A stretch of DNA of 64,000 nt from Zhengitettix transpicula (Eukaryota > Arthropoda > Insecta > Orthoptera > Tetrigidae). The stretch covers positions 77,005,009 through 77,069,008 of the forward strand of contig CM073594.1 of NCBI GenBank assembly GCA_037074705.1, given 5' to 3'. Below the pieces are notes generated by a model. It was given only the letters and a program-made list of their open reading frames with translations. It was not told the DNA's origin and ran no database searches. Of this stretch, positions 44,571-55,430 are shown piece after piece (position 1 is the stretch's first letter; every line of letters begins with the position of its first letter). The position numbers were made by a program, and so were the translations under genes.

Positions 44571-45637
44571 ATGGGTGATTTTGTTGAGCAAAGAACTTGC
44601 AACAAATTTTGTTTGCGGAACGAATATTCTTGTGCGGACACGTTGAAAATGTTGCGGAAGGCCTTTGGTGATCAAACTATGGCACAAAAAAAAGTTTATA
44701 AGTGATACAACGAGTTCAAAGATGGCCGAGAACGCGTTGAAGACGAACCGCGCTCTGGACGACCATCAACGTACTCCCGACGAGGGCTACATCCAAAAAA
44801 TCAAAGATTTGGTGCTTGAAAATCGTCGATGGACAATTAGAGATCTCGCTGATATGCTGGAATATCAGTTGGCTCAGCCCAAACCATTTTGAAGAATGTT
44901 TTGTGTCTCAAACGCGTCAGGTCTCGATTGGTGCCAAAATCGCTCAATTTTTTGGAAATAAAGCGTCGCGTTTATGTGTGTGAAACTTTGCTGTCTGACT
45001 ATCAGGACCACTTGAAATGCATTATTACTGGAGACGAGACTTGGATTTACGCATACGACCCTGAAACCACCGACCAATCCAGCGAATATCGTGCAAACGG
45101 TGAAGCAAGACCGAAAAGACCACGGCAAAGTCGATCGAAAATCAAGGTCATGTTGATAGTTTTCTTTGATTATCGTGGTGTGGTGCACTATGAATTCCTT
45201 CCGCCGGGCCAAACTGTCAACAAAGAATATTATTTGAGCGTTATGCGTCGTTTGCGTGAAGCTATTCGTCTGAAATGGCCGGAATTATGGGCGAACAACT
45301 CTTGGTTCCTTCATCACGATAATGCACCATGTCATACTGCATTGGTTCTTCGCGACTTTTTTTTGCCAAAAACTCGACTCATATCGTTCCGCAACCACCG
45401 TATTCGCCTGATTTGGCTCCGTGCGACTTCTGGCTATTCAGCAAACTCAAAAGGCCAATGCGGGGACGCCGTTTTGACACGATTGAGGAGATAAAAACCG
45501 AATCGAAGAAGGACTTGAAGGCTATACCGGAAAAAGACTATTCCGATTGTTTCGAGGACTGGAAAAGGCGTTGGAAAAAGTGCGTTTTATCGGACGGGGA
45601 TTATTTTGAAGCGAATGAAATTGATTTGGAAGAATAA
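44571..45637 (+). pseudogene. Mariner (DD34D) transposase, three disabling mutations
   Basis: ATG 44571 opens MGDFVEQRTCNKFCLRNEYS (helix-turn-helix). A TGA at 44703-44705 replaces the Trp of the usual KWY. DGRERVEDEPRSGRPST (linker) follows. A one-base deletion near 44855 shifts the frame, and the remainder is open from 44889. GDETWIYAYDPET carries the first Asp, FLHHDNAPCHTA the second. A run of eight T at 45357-45364 then shifts the frame again before YSPDLAPCDFWLF with the third Asp. Counting across that shift, 34 residues separate the last two Asp, hence DD34D. The C-terminus ends at TAA 45635-45637. All catalytic residues survive, but the protein cannot be made. Confidence 0.93.
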
Positions 45638-45664
45638 ATAAATAATTTATATTTTATAAATAAA

Positions 45665-45690
45665 TTCACCTTACTTTTTGTTCACAGTGG
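45665..45690 (-). repeat. Mariner right terminal inverted repeat
   Basis: Inverted copy of 44378-44403; TA target duplication follows directly. Confidence 0.9.
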
Positions 45691-45692
45691 TA

Positions 45693-46160
45693 TATATGAT
45701 TTATTATAGGTTACACATGATATGATTGCATGGTTAAAATGCATACAGAACGGGCGTATGTTTTCTGGAATGTGTAATTTATATAGTCTTAATTTATTAG
45801 GGCTTTAGAGAACCCTATTTTTAAGGAACAAGAATGGCGGAAATGAGGGATCCAACCGGAGGCCAGCTATAAAAGGCCAGGGTGTGAAGTATTAACGAAG
45901 TCTGTTGTAAATTGTGAACTAAGCCCAGGGGAGCGGCTTCTCAAATCTTTCAACACTTTTAGAGAAAACACGCTCGTTCATTTCATTAAATTTTAACACG
46001 TCGTTCACCGGAGTGCAACTTTCAGCAACTCCACTTCACATATTACAAGTAGAACATTACTGCATTTACACATATGCAAAACGACTTCCGTTGCATTACG
46101 GCCAATGCCATGAGGTACATAACTATCAAAATAACATTAAGGCAAGAATATATTACATAT
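45693..46160. other. Unassigned stretch
   Basis: No gene or shared repeat was recognised. The flank around 46145-46160 (ATATATTACATAT) makes a short palindrome with the start of LTR copy 9. Confidence 0.3.
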
Positions 46161-47145
46161 TGTAATGATCACCTGACTCGCTCTTAATTAAAGAATGGTT
46201 AATTAAAAGAAAAAATTATCCAATATTAGCAAATAAATAATTTGTTATTTTATTCACTTGTGGCTTACAAAATTAAAACAAATACAATCAAATTAAGATC
46301 TCTTCTCTCAGGGTCATCACTGGGTTTGATAAGTAACAGAAAAGTGAATTATAAACTAATTAACAATTCAAACATAAAAATTCACCAAAATAATATGACG
46401 TTAGATAGAATGAAAGAAAGCTAAATGTAAAGAAATTGAACGAAAGCTGACTATTACCTTTCTAATTATCGTTTACAAAATTTTATATCAAAGTTTTGGT
46501 TACTCACGTAATGTCCGTCTGGTACCAGCTCTTTCTTTTGTAGCTTCAACATTACACTAAAAATGCAAATTTTTACACTGGTACTAATTTACTCGCAGAT
46601 TTTACTTACACACGGTCGAAATGCACGTCCTCAGCTATCAGGAACCTCGGTTGTCGTCTCCCCTTTCTGGTCAGCTAGCCGGGTTGGATCCCTCAATGCG
46701 AAGATTGTTCAATTTGTGAAGCAAACTCCTGCTTCCATATAGGAACTCGTGATTTGTAGTTATTGTTAGCAGACTTTACGTATCATATGCAGAGTCCAGA
46801 CTTTAACTACTTTCTTCTGTCGCAGATTTTAGGCTTTTAGTTTCTCCTTGCTCGACCCAAATGCCACGTATCTCGGCGAAGACTTTTTACTGTTTTACCT
46901 CTCGTCGCCGACCGCAAACTATAACTTCTCGTATGCAGATTTTAGTGGTTGTCTATTAATCTCGACCCCGTCTCCGTACAGACTGACTTTTCCCCGCGCG
47001 CGCATTCTCCATTTCGGCTTTTAACAAAGCAACAGAGCTCGTCGCCATTGTCGCTTTGGAAGCTCCTGCCGCTACAATTAAATTTTATTCACTACATTTC
47101 AAATTATACCTAATCAATTTAATGGCCTAATTAATTATTGCTACA
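46161..47145 (-). mobile_element. LTR-like element copy 9
   Basis: It begins TGTAATGATC (as copy 6) and ends ATTGCTACA, followed by ATATATTG. The primer-site-like modules are missing or lost at this left end. Antisense landmarks: TCTCTCAGGGTCATCACTGG (46303), ACTCACGTAATG and CTGGTACCAGC (46520), then a GC-richer part to the end. Confidence 0.6.
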
Positions 47146-48719
47146 ATATATTGAAATATTCATTCTCATATAATTTTCCAATCTTGAGGTTTTAGTATAA
47201 TTGTAATAAAAATGTAATCTTGCCTTTCCTGAGGTGTGTCTACAGAATAAATCACTTTATATGTAAATGTTAATAATATTTATTTCGTATACAAACCACT
47301 GACACAATACAATCACGCAATTGTCCATATCTTTTTAACGCCAATTTCCATTTACGCGTAACACGGTTAAGGTATTTAGAAAAGGTGGTGTCTTAGTTTA
47401 TTTTATGAGACACTAGCGTGTTTTTTCAGGTTTAATGTTTATACATTTAATTTCTTTTACATTCTGTGCTATAATCCTGTTTATGCGGCTCCAAATGACT
47501 TGGATGACTAACAAACTTCTCAGAATTGTATAACCTTAAATGGAAACCTGTACCACAATTACTGCCGAGTAAATATCTCTCCTCATAGACAATGAAATAT
47601 TACAATCGTCTTTATGTTATTTAATAGGGGATTGTAAATTGAAATACAGACGTTAAAAAGTATATAAACATGGCAGATAATTCCTAATAACTTGACGTCT
47701 CACCGATTTCTATCTTTTTTCCCCCCATTACTTTAATACACTCTTTAGAATATTTGTTGGAGTATGCAAAAATAATTCACAGTAATGTAGGTAGATAAAT
47801 AATTATAAATATGCCTTCATATTAGATATTTATATTGTTGAATTCTTTAATGATTTCACTCGCATGAATTTGTGGTAACGAACAATTTTTTTCTAACTTT
47901 CTATTTAAGTTTGACTTATTGGATCTTTGTTACGATATGCTGATAAATTTTTATTACGTCACAATATTCAATAATTACCGAAACTAACGAAGTTTCGATC
48001 ATGTTTTGCTTCCGCACTGCGGAACGAATGGTAATTGCTCGCAAACTGATGCAGATCTCTGTACGCGGAATGACACGCCTGACTAATATAATTCAAATAT
48101 TAGAATTTTTTCATTAACAACATTAATTTATGAAACTCAATATCTGCTCTTGATTCAAAGCATCGTGGTTCTGCATGATGTGGAGAGGAAAGTGACTCAT
48201 TCCGTATATCGAAATACCAATAAAGAATAGGAAATAATAAATAGGTAATCTTGCTTACTTTTCATTTTCAAAGACCATACGTTGTTAAAAAAACATTCGT
48301 CAGTACTCGAGATGGACGTAATGGGAACTGAAAGGTTTGTTCAAAGCTCGAATAGTTTCCTTAGTATCTGAAAGAATAGAATACGTCCGCGTTATTTGGT
48401 GAGCAATTTATATAGATGAGATATAACAAACAATGTAAAAAAAAACCCAACTGGTCCTGTCAAGACTCAGATCGAGCCACTCCAGACTGACGCACTACAA
48501 CATATTTACGAGTTGTCTTCTTCCCATCTGCGATCTCTTCAACAACGTCATCGCTATGGAGCAGCTGATCAACTACTCACTGGAATATCAATTGAAAAAT
48601 CATCAACTTCTTCATAATTATCAATTGCTACGAAGATATATAAACAATTTTGTAATTTCTCAATCGCTAATCTGTAATCTATGTAACCCCTGACCTTATT
48701 AATATATATATATATATAT
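47146..48719. other. Unassigned AT-rich stretch
   Basis: No gene was recognised. A block at 48449-48600 is less AT-rich and open in more than one frame but could not be assigned. Confidence 0.3.
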
Positions 48720-50300
48720 TGTAATAACCACATATAGTATAAATAAAATATATATATATATTGTAATAACCACATATAGTATAAATAAAATACATATATA
48801 AGCTTTTGATTTTAACAAACAAATTTATTAAACTTCATCAGAAATTACAATTGAATTTAATATTTTACTATTATAATAAGAACTCTTGCTCACATGGGTC
48901 TCTACTGGGTTTGACAACGGACAGAATCGAACTATTAAAAAGACCCAACATCTATGTTTTTAATTAAACAAAAGTATCTACTAAATTTATTAATGAACTT
49001 AACCTATAGATTGCTTCTAACTTTATTATCAAAAGAAGAGAACGACATCTGACTGTTATCCTTTAATAACGTTTACATCTGTTAATATTATACATTCCAA
49101 CTTACGGTTTCTCAGGTTTACTTCGACTCGTTCTTTAGACACGCACTTTATAGCCTTGACATTCACTCACTGACTCTAACACAATATCACTGGTTCGCCG
49201 ATATCTGGTTCTCCATATCCAGTGAAATATCCCAGGTGCTCGTCGTGACACTCCGTGACGTCGGTTGCCGTATCCAGGTCGCTTACCATCGAAGACAGGT
49301 CAAATTCTCATACTCATACAGATAGAGCTTCTGTATGTTAAAAATGTTTGTAGTTGTTATAGTTTTGCTGGCTGATGCTGACTATTTCTGTCTCAAACTC
49401 CAACCACGATGCATTCAGCACGCTGGCTCCACTCTGACTGCTCAGACTATGCTACACGTTCGATGCCCACAGCATCTCTCTCTTATGCTGACTGTCTATC
49501 GTTCCTCTCCCACGCTAACTGTCTCTATCTCCTCTCCCACGCTAACTGTCGATGTTCACAGAACCCCTCTCCTACGCTGTCTGTCTGCACAATAGGTTAT
49601 TTCCCCTATATATACCACTAGCCTCCTTGTTTTTCTCTTGATGCTAAATTCCGTCGCAACGGCGCGGTGACAGAATCCCATTACCGAAATTTACGTCCTT
49701 GCCGTTGGAGTCCTTTAGCCGGCTGCCCTCTTTTGTCCGAAGCCCGACAATCGCGACAGGTCCAAATTGTCTTTGGACCTCTCCCCTCACAAGTGCGCGA
49801 TACTAATTTCTCCAGATCCTAAGTCAACAAGTGCCTGGACCCTTACACCCACTGACTCTCCTTGCAGCTGCAGTTATTTCGCCCCCGTAATTACTCAGGA
49901 CTCGTCGGCCTCACCCGACTCGCACAAGATCCTTTCTTGCAAGTCCCAAGCAAATACGCCATTTGTCAGGTCATTCATCAGAGACAATAGCCTGCTCTAA
50001 CATAACCACTTTGGGATCATCTGCTCGCCCACGTTCTGCGTTACGAAATTCGCCACGCCGCTCCCCAAATCAATAAGTTACTGGACCCGCAATTACTCTT
50101 TAGACCTAATTGCCGCACGGTCACACCGTCCCTACAAATTACGGCTTCCTCTCTGCCGCTCACCAGCACTCATCCTAGATAAATGTCTTACCGCTCCGTC
50201 TTGTCACCTAGTGACAGGACCCGCAATTACTTTTCCCTCGCATTCTCTTTACGACATGTGCGCTGTTTTTAAACCAATGCATTATATTAAATGCATTACA
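48720..50300 (-). mobile_element. LTR-like element copy 10 (longest; duplicated end)
   Basis: The start TGTAATAACCACATATAG occurs twice, at 48720 and 48762, each preceded by (TA)n. The 42-base end together with its TA tract is thus tandemly duplicated. It ends AATGCATTACA before (TA)n at 50301. Antisense landmarks: TGGGTCTCTACTGGGTTTGA (48895), GACATCTGACTG (49042) and CTTACGGTTTCTC (49103). The CTGGTACCAG site is reduced to CTCAGG. The right half (49150-50280) is GC-rich and longer than in other copies, with a small minisatellite (next entry). Confidence 0.6.
49484..49596. repeat. Short minisatellite inside LTR copy 10
   Basis: Units containing CTCTCCCACGCTAACTGTC or close variants recur about every 33 bases three to four times. 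The two overlapping frames here (49335-49621) reflect this repetition and are not taken as genes. Confidence 0.6.
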
Positions 50301-50318
50301 ATATATATATATATATGC

Positions 50319-50812
50319 TGTAATAATCATATGTTATTAAATTCTGAAACAATTTATTTTTATTTTAACGGGAAGGATCAAGAAATAAGTACTACTTTAA
50401 ATTTTACGATACCATTTATTATTTAATAGAAATTTATAACATTTTCTCTGAGCTTAAGTACATTTAAAGTTTCAATGTTTAGAAAATTGATAACTCTTCT
50501 CTCAGGGTCGTTTACCTGGGCTTGATAAGTAAAGAACAATCATAGAATTTATAAATTAAGAAATTAACAATCAAAACCAAAAGAATACGAACGAAATCTG
50601 ACGAATACCTTTAATTATCGTTTACAAACTTAGTTAACTTGGTTTCTACTTACAAAAATGTTCGGCTGGTACCAGACTTAGTTTCCTCGGCTCGGGAACA
50701 CAATTTACATTAGAAAGACCATGAATCACTGACTCTACACTTGAGTAAGTTATTGAATTTTCCTCCGGGATTTGGATCTGCTGCACTTCCGGATCATCAG
50801 CCAGATATATTG
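50319..50812 (-). mobile_element. LTR-like element copy 11 (truncated)
   Basis: It begins TGTAATAATCATATG, separated from copy 10 only by (TA)n, in the same orientation. Landmarks: TCTCAGGGTCGTTTACCTGG (50501), CGAAATCTGACG (50593), TCTACTTACA (50645) and CTGGTACCAGAC (50675). The family consensus ends around 50812, so the right part is missing. Confidence 0.6.
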
Positions 50813-51329
50813 GCTATCTTTCTTATTCATACATAAATGTTACCAAAAAAAATTAACAAAACAGGCAAAGTCAGTTGCACATACATACCTTGTCTTAGAA
50901 TATGGTTCAGTGCACTGGGGATCTTATCATTGCGTTTGATGGAATTAAAAAAATAGTTTAGACAGTGTGGTTCTAAAAACGTGTGTGAATCCTTAATTAA
51001 TTGGAGACAGTATCTGAAAACGGAATATAGCTTATAAAGATTAAAGGAAATTAAAGACCGTGTTACTGAAACCTCTTTTTTTTACAGTAAAATCAAACAG
51101 GTGAAGAATAGAACAGATATTGCAATATATCAGTTCCTTTAACAGTTCAATAAGCGATTGCAATGAATTGCCTGAAAAAAAATTATTCCAAGTATGAACA
51201 TTATTAATAATAGAATTAGGAAATTACTTACTGAAATATTACAATAATATTCTAAGTACGTGTTTTCGAAGTTATACGCTTTGAAAGCAAGTGTCATTAT
51301 TAATTTAAAAAATAACAGAACATTATTTT
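50813..51329. other. Unassigned AT-rich stretch
   Basis: No gene or shared repeat was recognised. Confidence 0.3.
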
Positions 51330-51795
51330 ATTATCCATCATTACCTTACACCTCTTGTCCGCAAAGCTATTTAGGCACTTGCCTTAACGTGAAACCAGTT
51401 TTCATGTGCCTTCGTGTGAGGAAATTTAAGTCTGCACTTTGTGATTCACATCCTCAACGTCGTTGAAGTGGAATTTCTTCAGATGAATAAACAGATGAAA
51501 TATAACTTGGCGCCAAATCCGGAATTGTTCATTTATCAGTAAGACTATTTTGGGCACCCTTTCTCAAGCACAGTTTTCGATATCCTAAGGGTACTGTTAT
51601 AACTTTGTAGACGACTGAGCTTGAGATTTGTGGAAAATGCAAAGACAAACTGATTTGGAAAATCAAGTGTCCAGGTGAATGTTTCCTCGCACAGCTTGCA
51701 CCAAATCATCCGTGATCACAGATGGTTGACCGCAGTGTCACCGTTCCCTTGCTGATCACTTTTCTGAACGGATTATTTTGAATCTTTTTACAGAC
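51330..51795 (-). pseudogene. Internally deleted mariner-type transposase remnant
   Basis: On the minus strand, PSVITDDLVQAVRGNI (about 51735-51685), an N-terminal linker segment of a common insect mariner type, is followed about 170 bases on by HLKKFHFNDVEDVNHKVQT and ISSHEGT, KLVSR and GKCLN (51480-51360), which belong to the extreme C-terminus. The entire DDE core between them is gone, and several Trp/Tyr positions are stops. This looks like a deletion derivative of the kind that gives rise to MITEs. Ends were not located. Confidence 0.65.
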
Positions 51796-51987
51796 ATTTA
51801 ATATAAATATTTTAGACACATATATACATTATTCATTCATTCAATAACAGTCTGGTTTTATTAAAACTTGCCATTTTATTCAAAATGTTCCGTAAAAGAA
51901 ATATACTATCAAAAAATTCTTTTCTAATATCTAAATATCCTTTAGAATTACACTCATAAAATATTGAGAATCTAATTTATGAAACTA

Positions 51988-52551
51988 GAGAAATAAAACA
52001 ACGTATCATCAATGGTAACAGAACTTACTACATTTATGGAAAATCATGAAATCCAAGATGTTAAATAGAGAATTGAAATTAAAAATTTACAAAACACTTA
52101 TAAGACCTGTAGTGATATACGGTTGTGAAACGTGGACCGTTAATAATAACAATAAGCACTTAGTCAGAATATTTGAACGCAAGATACTGAGAAGGATATA
52201 CGGACCTGTATGTACGAATGGAGAATGGAGAATTAGAACAAACAGAGAACTAGAGCAGCTCAAAAATAACGAGGACATTGTTAGGTTTATGAAGAGCAGA
52301 AGGTTGGCCTGGATGGGACACGTACTTAGGATGGATGAAAGCAGAACACCTAGACGGATTATGGACTGGAAGACAATTGGGAGGAGGAAAAGGGGGAGAC
52401 CCCGGACAAGATGGGTAGATGACATCGAGAAGGATATACAAACCATGAAAGTAAGATGATGGCGGAGACTGACTCAGGAGAGGGCGGATTGGAAGAAAAT
52501 TGTTAATGAGACCAAAACTCACATTGACCCAATAAAAGAAAAGAATTTATG
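51988..52551 (+). pseudogene. LINE C-terminal region downstream of reverse transcriptase
   Basis: EIKQRIINGNRTYYIYGK (about 51990-52040) and, after a frameshift, the 137-codon frame at 52046-52459: LKLKIYKTLIRPVVIYGCET, FERKILRRIYGPV, GEWRIRTNRELEQL, RRLAWMGHVLRM, GRRKRGRPRTRWVDDIEKDI. This is the well-known tail of many arthropod LINE polyproteins. The frame continues past a TGA at 52457 as WRRLTQERADWKKIVNETK to a stop near 52550, so the TGA is a recent nonsense change in an otherwise well-kept copy. It is 5'-truncated; no reverse transcriptase core is present. Confidence 0.8.
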
Positions 52552-53629
52552 AAACTAAACATCAATTAGATGCCAGATACATGAACAGTTCCAGACTGCT
52601 TGAAATATAATTGTTTGAAAATGCAGTTAGTTATTTATATGATTGATTTTTTAAAGTATTCTACTTATGTGAAAATTCTGATGAAACGCTCATAAATAAT
52701 ATTTTTTATACATAATATCATTATCTAAATAAATGGTTAAATGAATACATTAATCAGAGTCTGTTTCAATGTCTTTTGTATTTGTGAAACATGGTCCGCT
52801 GTATTTTCTAAAACTAGTTCGTCAAATTCATGATCCGTATCTGAATCATCAGACCAAGATCCTAAAATATCTCCAGTTTGCGGTTTGTATGGTTCTTCAA
52901 TATCGTCTGCATCTTGAGGATTATTTAAATTATATTTATTTTTTGTCATTTTCCACAATTATTCACAAACAGAAAAACGGAAAGTTGCAATAAAAACCCA
53001 CAAATATATAACATCCACTGATGACTATAAAAATATTAGTTGATACTAAAGCTGAGTAATCGTCAACGATTTTTTTCCGCAAAAGGAACTATATTATCAC
53101 TCTATACTACTGCATCAAGAACGAGAAAAATACTGACGTGAGTGGTCGCAGTAGGTCTTCTGGACCGAAGACACGCTACATACTTACTCAAACGTCATTT
53201 TCCGAGAAACTACGGTAGCCTTGGCAGAATATTGTAAACACATTCCTCTGAGATGTCATAAAAGTTCATCTCTGTATCTGACCTGGCTCCGGATATAACA
53301 AAGGAATTAAATTGCGTCGGTGTCCTGGAACTAGCTCGTCTAAAACGGAGGGTTGAGTTTTAAGAGATGTTTGGTTGTGTTTGATGTTTCCCTAAACAAT
53401 TGTAACGGTCTATATTAAATATATATTTGGATTGTGTTTGAATACAGTTGGCAAGAGTCAGGGAACTTGGAAACTCAATTATAGACAGTAATTGTAAATA
53501 TAAAACACAAACGAAAAGAATAATTACCGAGTTTTTTCTTTACTCGAATTGCTAACGTTCCTCATGACCTTCCCTATGAAAACGTCGGAGATTTTGGAAT
53601 CTAAGCTGACATAAATTTTGATGGAAGGC
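52552..53629. other. Unassigned stretch with an acidic minus-strand frame
   Basis: A 73-codon frame at 52737-52958 (-) contains the acidic string WSDDSDTDHEFDEL but has no recognisable domain. It may be a fragment of a mobile-element protein or chance. The rest shows nothing. Confidence 0.25.
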
Positions 53630-54180
53630 TTCTTATTGAGATAGGCATCTTCTTCGGCCGCCATGCTAGGTACCGGGTCGGCACTTTAAATACCGAGCAT
53701 AAATTAGAGCAGGGGCAATTACGCAGAACAATGAGGCCTCGGTAGCGATGTCCGCTGATCCGCATTAACGGCTTGTACATACAAACGGTTTGAACCGCAC
53801 TGACCCCTGGAGAATTCATGCTTAATTAGCTTATTTTTATTTATGAGCTTCGGCGCGGGGCAGTTGAAAGCTAATAAACACAAGTTAAATAAAAGTTGGG
53901 TTCGCGGTCGATGGCGGAGTGCGCACGACCCCGCGGGTAGTGGTACAGGGGTGGAGGGGCTGATTAGCATAACACAGCCTCGTACACTCTTTAATGATAG
54001 CTGCTTTGTCGGTAATGGAGCCGGCAGACCTGTTGCCCCAGAGATAGCGGCAGGCTTTGAAAAGTCGTACAGTCGCGTCAAGACGAATGCAGCTTCACAC
54101 CTCGCCGGGTACAGCCACGAGAATACCAACATCCGGCGGTATCAACAGCAACACAATTATCATTACGAGTTGTTTTATGC
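53630..54180. other. GC-richer single-copy island with homeodomain-type strings
   Basis: Balanced composition, with open frames of about 135 codons on both strands that have no recognisable domain. Strings include GCTTAATTAGC, TTATTTTTATTTATGAGC, AAGCTAATAAACAC, GGCTGATTAGCAT and CTTTAATGATAGC. The overlapping of long frames on both strands argues for composition rather than coding. Candidate conserved enhancer, by inference. Confidence 0.4.
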
Positions 54181-54364
54181 TGCTTATAATATCCGAACAA
54201 TTCCTGACAGTAAATACCATCTCATAAACAGAAACTATTTATGGTAAACTAGAACTGTGACTTGATGTTTTGACGAATGCCTGTATCAGTACCAATATTA
54301 ATAAGATTTTTTAAAATAAATGAATAGTGTTTGCACAATTATAAAAATCTGATTTCATATTTAA

Positions 54365-55020
54365 ATTAAATAATAGAAATAACAGCCTTTTTGTCAGAAA
54401 AAAAATTTAAAACTTAAAAATATTAAACACGACGTTTCCTCCCTGATTCTGACCTCCTCAGGTGTACAGATGCTATACTCTATTAACTAAGCAACGATGT
54501 CTGAATCAATGAAGAAATTTAACGTCCAAACATTTAGTTGTGTCGAATCATTTTTATTTAAAAATACATAATTTAGATTGGCACAATGTAAATATTTTAC
54601 ATGGAGAACGTAACTATTTTCCAGTACAATGAGTGAAATGTATATTAGATCCAATGTTAGAATTGACATATAATTTAAACGAAATTTATAATTATTTACT
54701 ATTGTGTTTTATCTGTTGCATCATATAAAATTCGTATTGAATTTAAAAAATACTAGTAACAGCGATGTCAATAACAATAATTTCGGCCGCACGTTAAACT
54801 TTTTGCCAATTTAAATTAACACACTAAAACATACATAATTGTACTTTTAAAACTTACCGTGTTGTAAGGCTTTGTTTCTCAATTTATTCAGATAATTGAA
54901 TCTAACATCTACACACCAGAAGAGGTTCCAATCAGGGACGAAACGTCGTGTTTATATTATTTGTGTTTTAAATTGATTATTAATTTTTTTCTGACAAAGA
55001 GCCTGCTACTATTATTTAAT
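54365..55020. repeat. Inverted-repeat element with hammerhead-like motifs in both arms
   Basis: The left arm (54365-54468) and right arm (54909-55020) are inverted copies at roughly 80 percent identity. Both start ATTAAATAATAG, contain TTTGTCAGAAAAAAA, then AAACACGACGTTTC, and end in the CTGAGGAGG or CAGAAGAGG motif. The left arm's motif is on the minus strand (54431-54460), the right arm's on the plus strand (54917-54947). The ~440-base middle is AT-rich without an ORF. This is the clearest of the inverted elements. Confidence 0.75.
54917..54947 (+). other. Hammerhead-like motif with a good stem II
   Basis: CAGAAGAGGTTCCAATCAGG is followed by GACGAAACGTC. GTTCC and GGGAC can pair over five bases (one G-U) with loop AATCA, directly before GAAACGTC. 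The first base pair of the CTGA core is changed (CAGA). Confidence 0.45.
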
Positions 55021-55249
55021 TTATATAATGTCCCGTTTTGTACTTGACAATTAAAAAATTGCAGGATGAATATGTCACAAAGCCAAAGTTATAAAAGAAA
55101 AAATATAAATATTACTAGAGACTGTGTTAAATATTTTTATTCCTGCAACTGAAATGATTAATTCCCAAAGCGACAGAAATAGAGAGTATCGGAAATTTTC
55201 CTGTTAAAAGTGTCGATATTGTGTATCTGGGTATGTGAATTTTTTTTAG

Positions 55250-55430
55250 AATGTTTTGTAAAATCAGAATAATGATGAAATGATATCTGACATTTATAAT
55301 AATGTAAATAAATAAATATGCGGTCCGAAGTCAGTCATTTTTTTATTAACAAAAAATTAATTATATGACGTTTCGTCCTTTTTATAAGGACCTCTTCAGG
55401 TTGGAAAAATATTAATAATGTTGTACATAA
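55250..55430 (-). repeat. Repeat end with the best-kept hammerhead-like motif
   Basis: On the minus strand: CCAACCTGAAGAGGTCC, loop TTATAAAA, AGGACGAAACGTCATATAAT (55367-55399), followed by TTAATAAAAAAATGAC and, further on, CATATTTATTTATTTAC. GUCC/GGAC pairs perfectly next to GAAACGTC. Compared with the canonical hammerhead core (CUGANGA, stem II, GAAA, stem III, NUH) there is one extra G between CUGAAGA and the stem, and stem III would be only AC/GU with no loop. Confidence 0.5.

Larger units (their letters stand above)
44378..45690 (+). mobile_element. Mariner element with TIRs, nearly complete
   Basis: The left TIR 44378-44403 (CCACTGTGATC...AAGGTGAA) and right TIR 45665-45690 are inverted copies over 26 bases with one mismatch. 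TA stands outside each end (44376-44377, 45691-45692). The 1313-bp length is normal for mariner. The transposase frame has only three disabling changes, so this is the youngest-looking DNA transposon in the window. Confidence 0.93.

Noticed and set aside
44889..45494. 201-codon frame as a host SETMAR-like gene
   Set aside because: It lies inside TIRs with TA duplications and is the middle of a frameshifted mariner transposase. There is no SET domain or host context.
48449..48600. Possible LINE zinc-knuckle remnant (LRSSHSRLTH in one frame)
   Set aside because: Only one short segment agrees, and the zinc ligands and the following conserved block are absent.
48569..48775. 68-codon Tyr/Ile-rich frame
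   Set aside because: It is translation of the (TA)n tract and the duplicated LTR end.
49335..49621. Two overlapping frames with repeated Ser-His-Ala-Asn-Cys-type segments
   Set aside because: They come from a ~33-bp minisatellite inside LTR copy 10, with similar repetitive text in two frames.
52737..52958. Acidic 73-codon minus-strand frame as a gene
   Set aside because: It has no recognisable domain or homologous copy here and is short enough to be chance.
53719..54247. Overlapping 137- and 134-codon frames on opposite strands as a gene
   Set aside because: Both are in a GC-richer island where stops are rare. Neither shows a domain, and antisense overlap of this extent points to composition.
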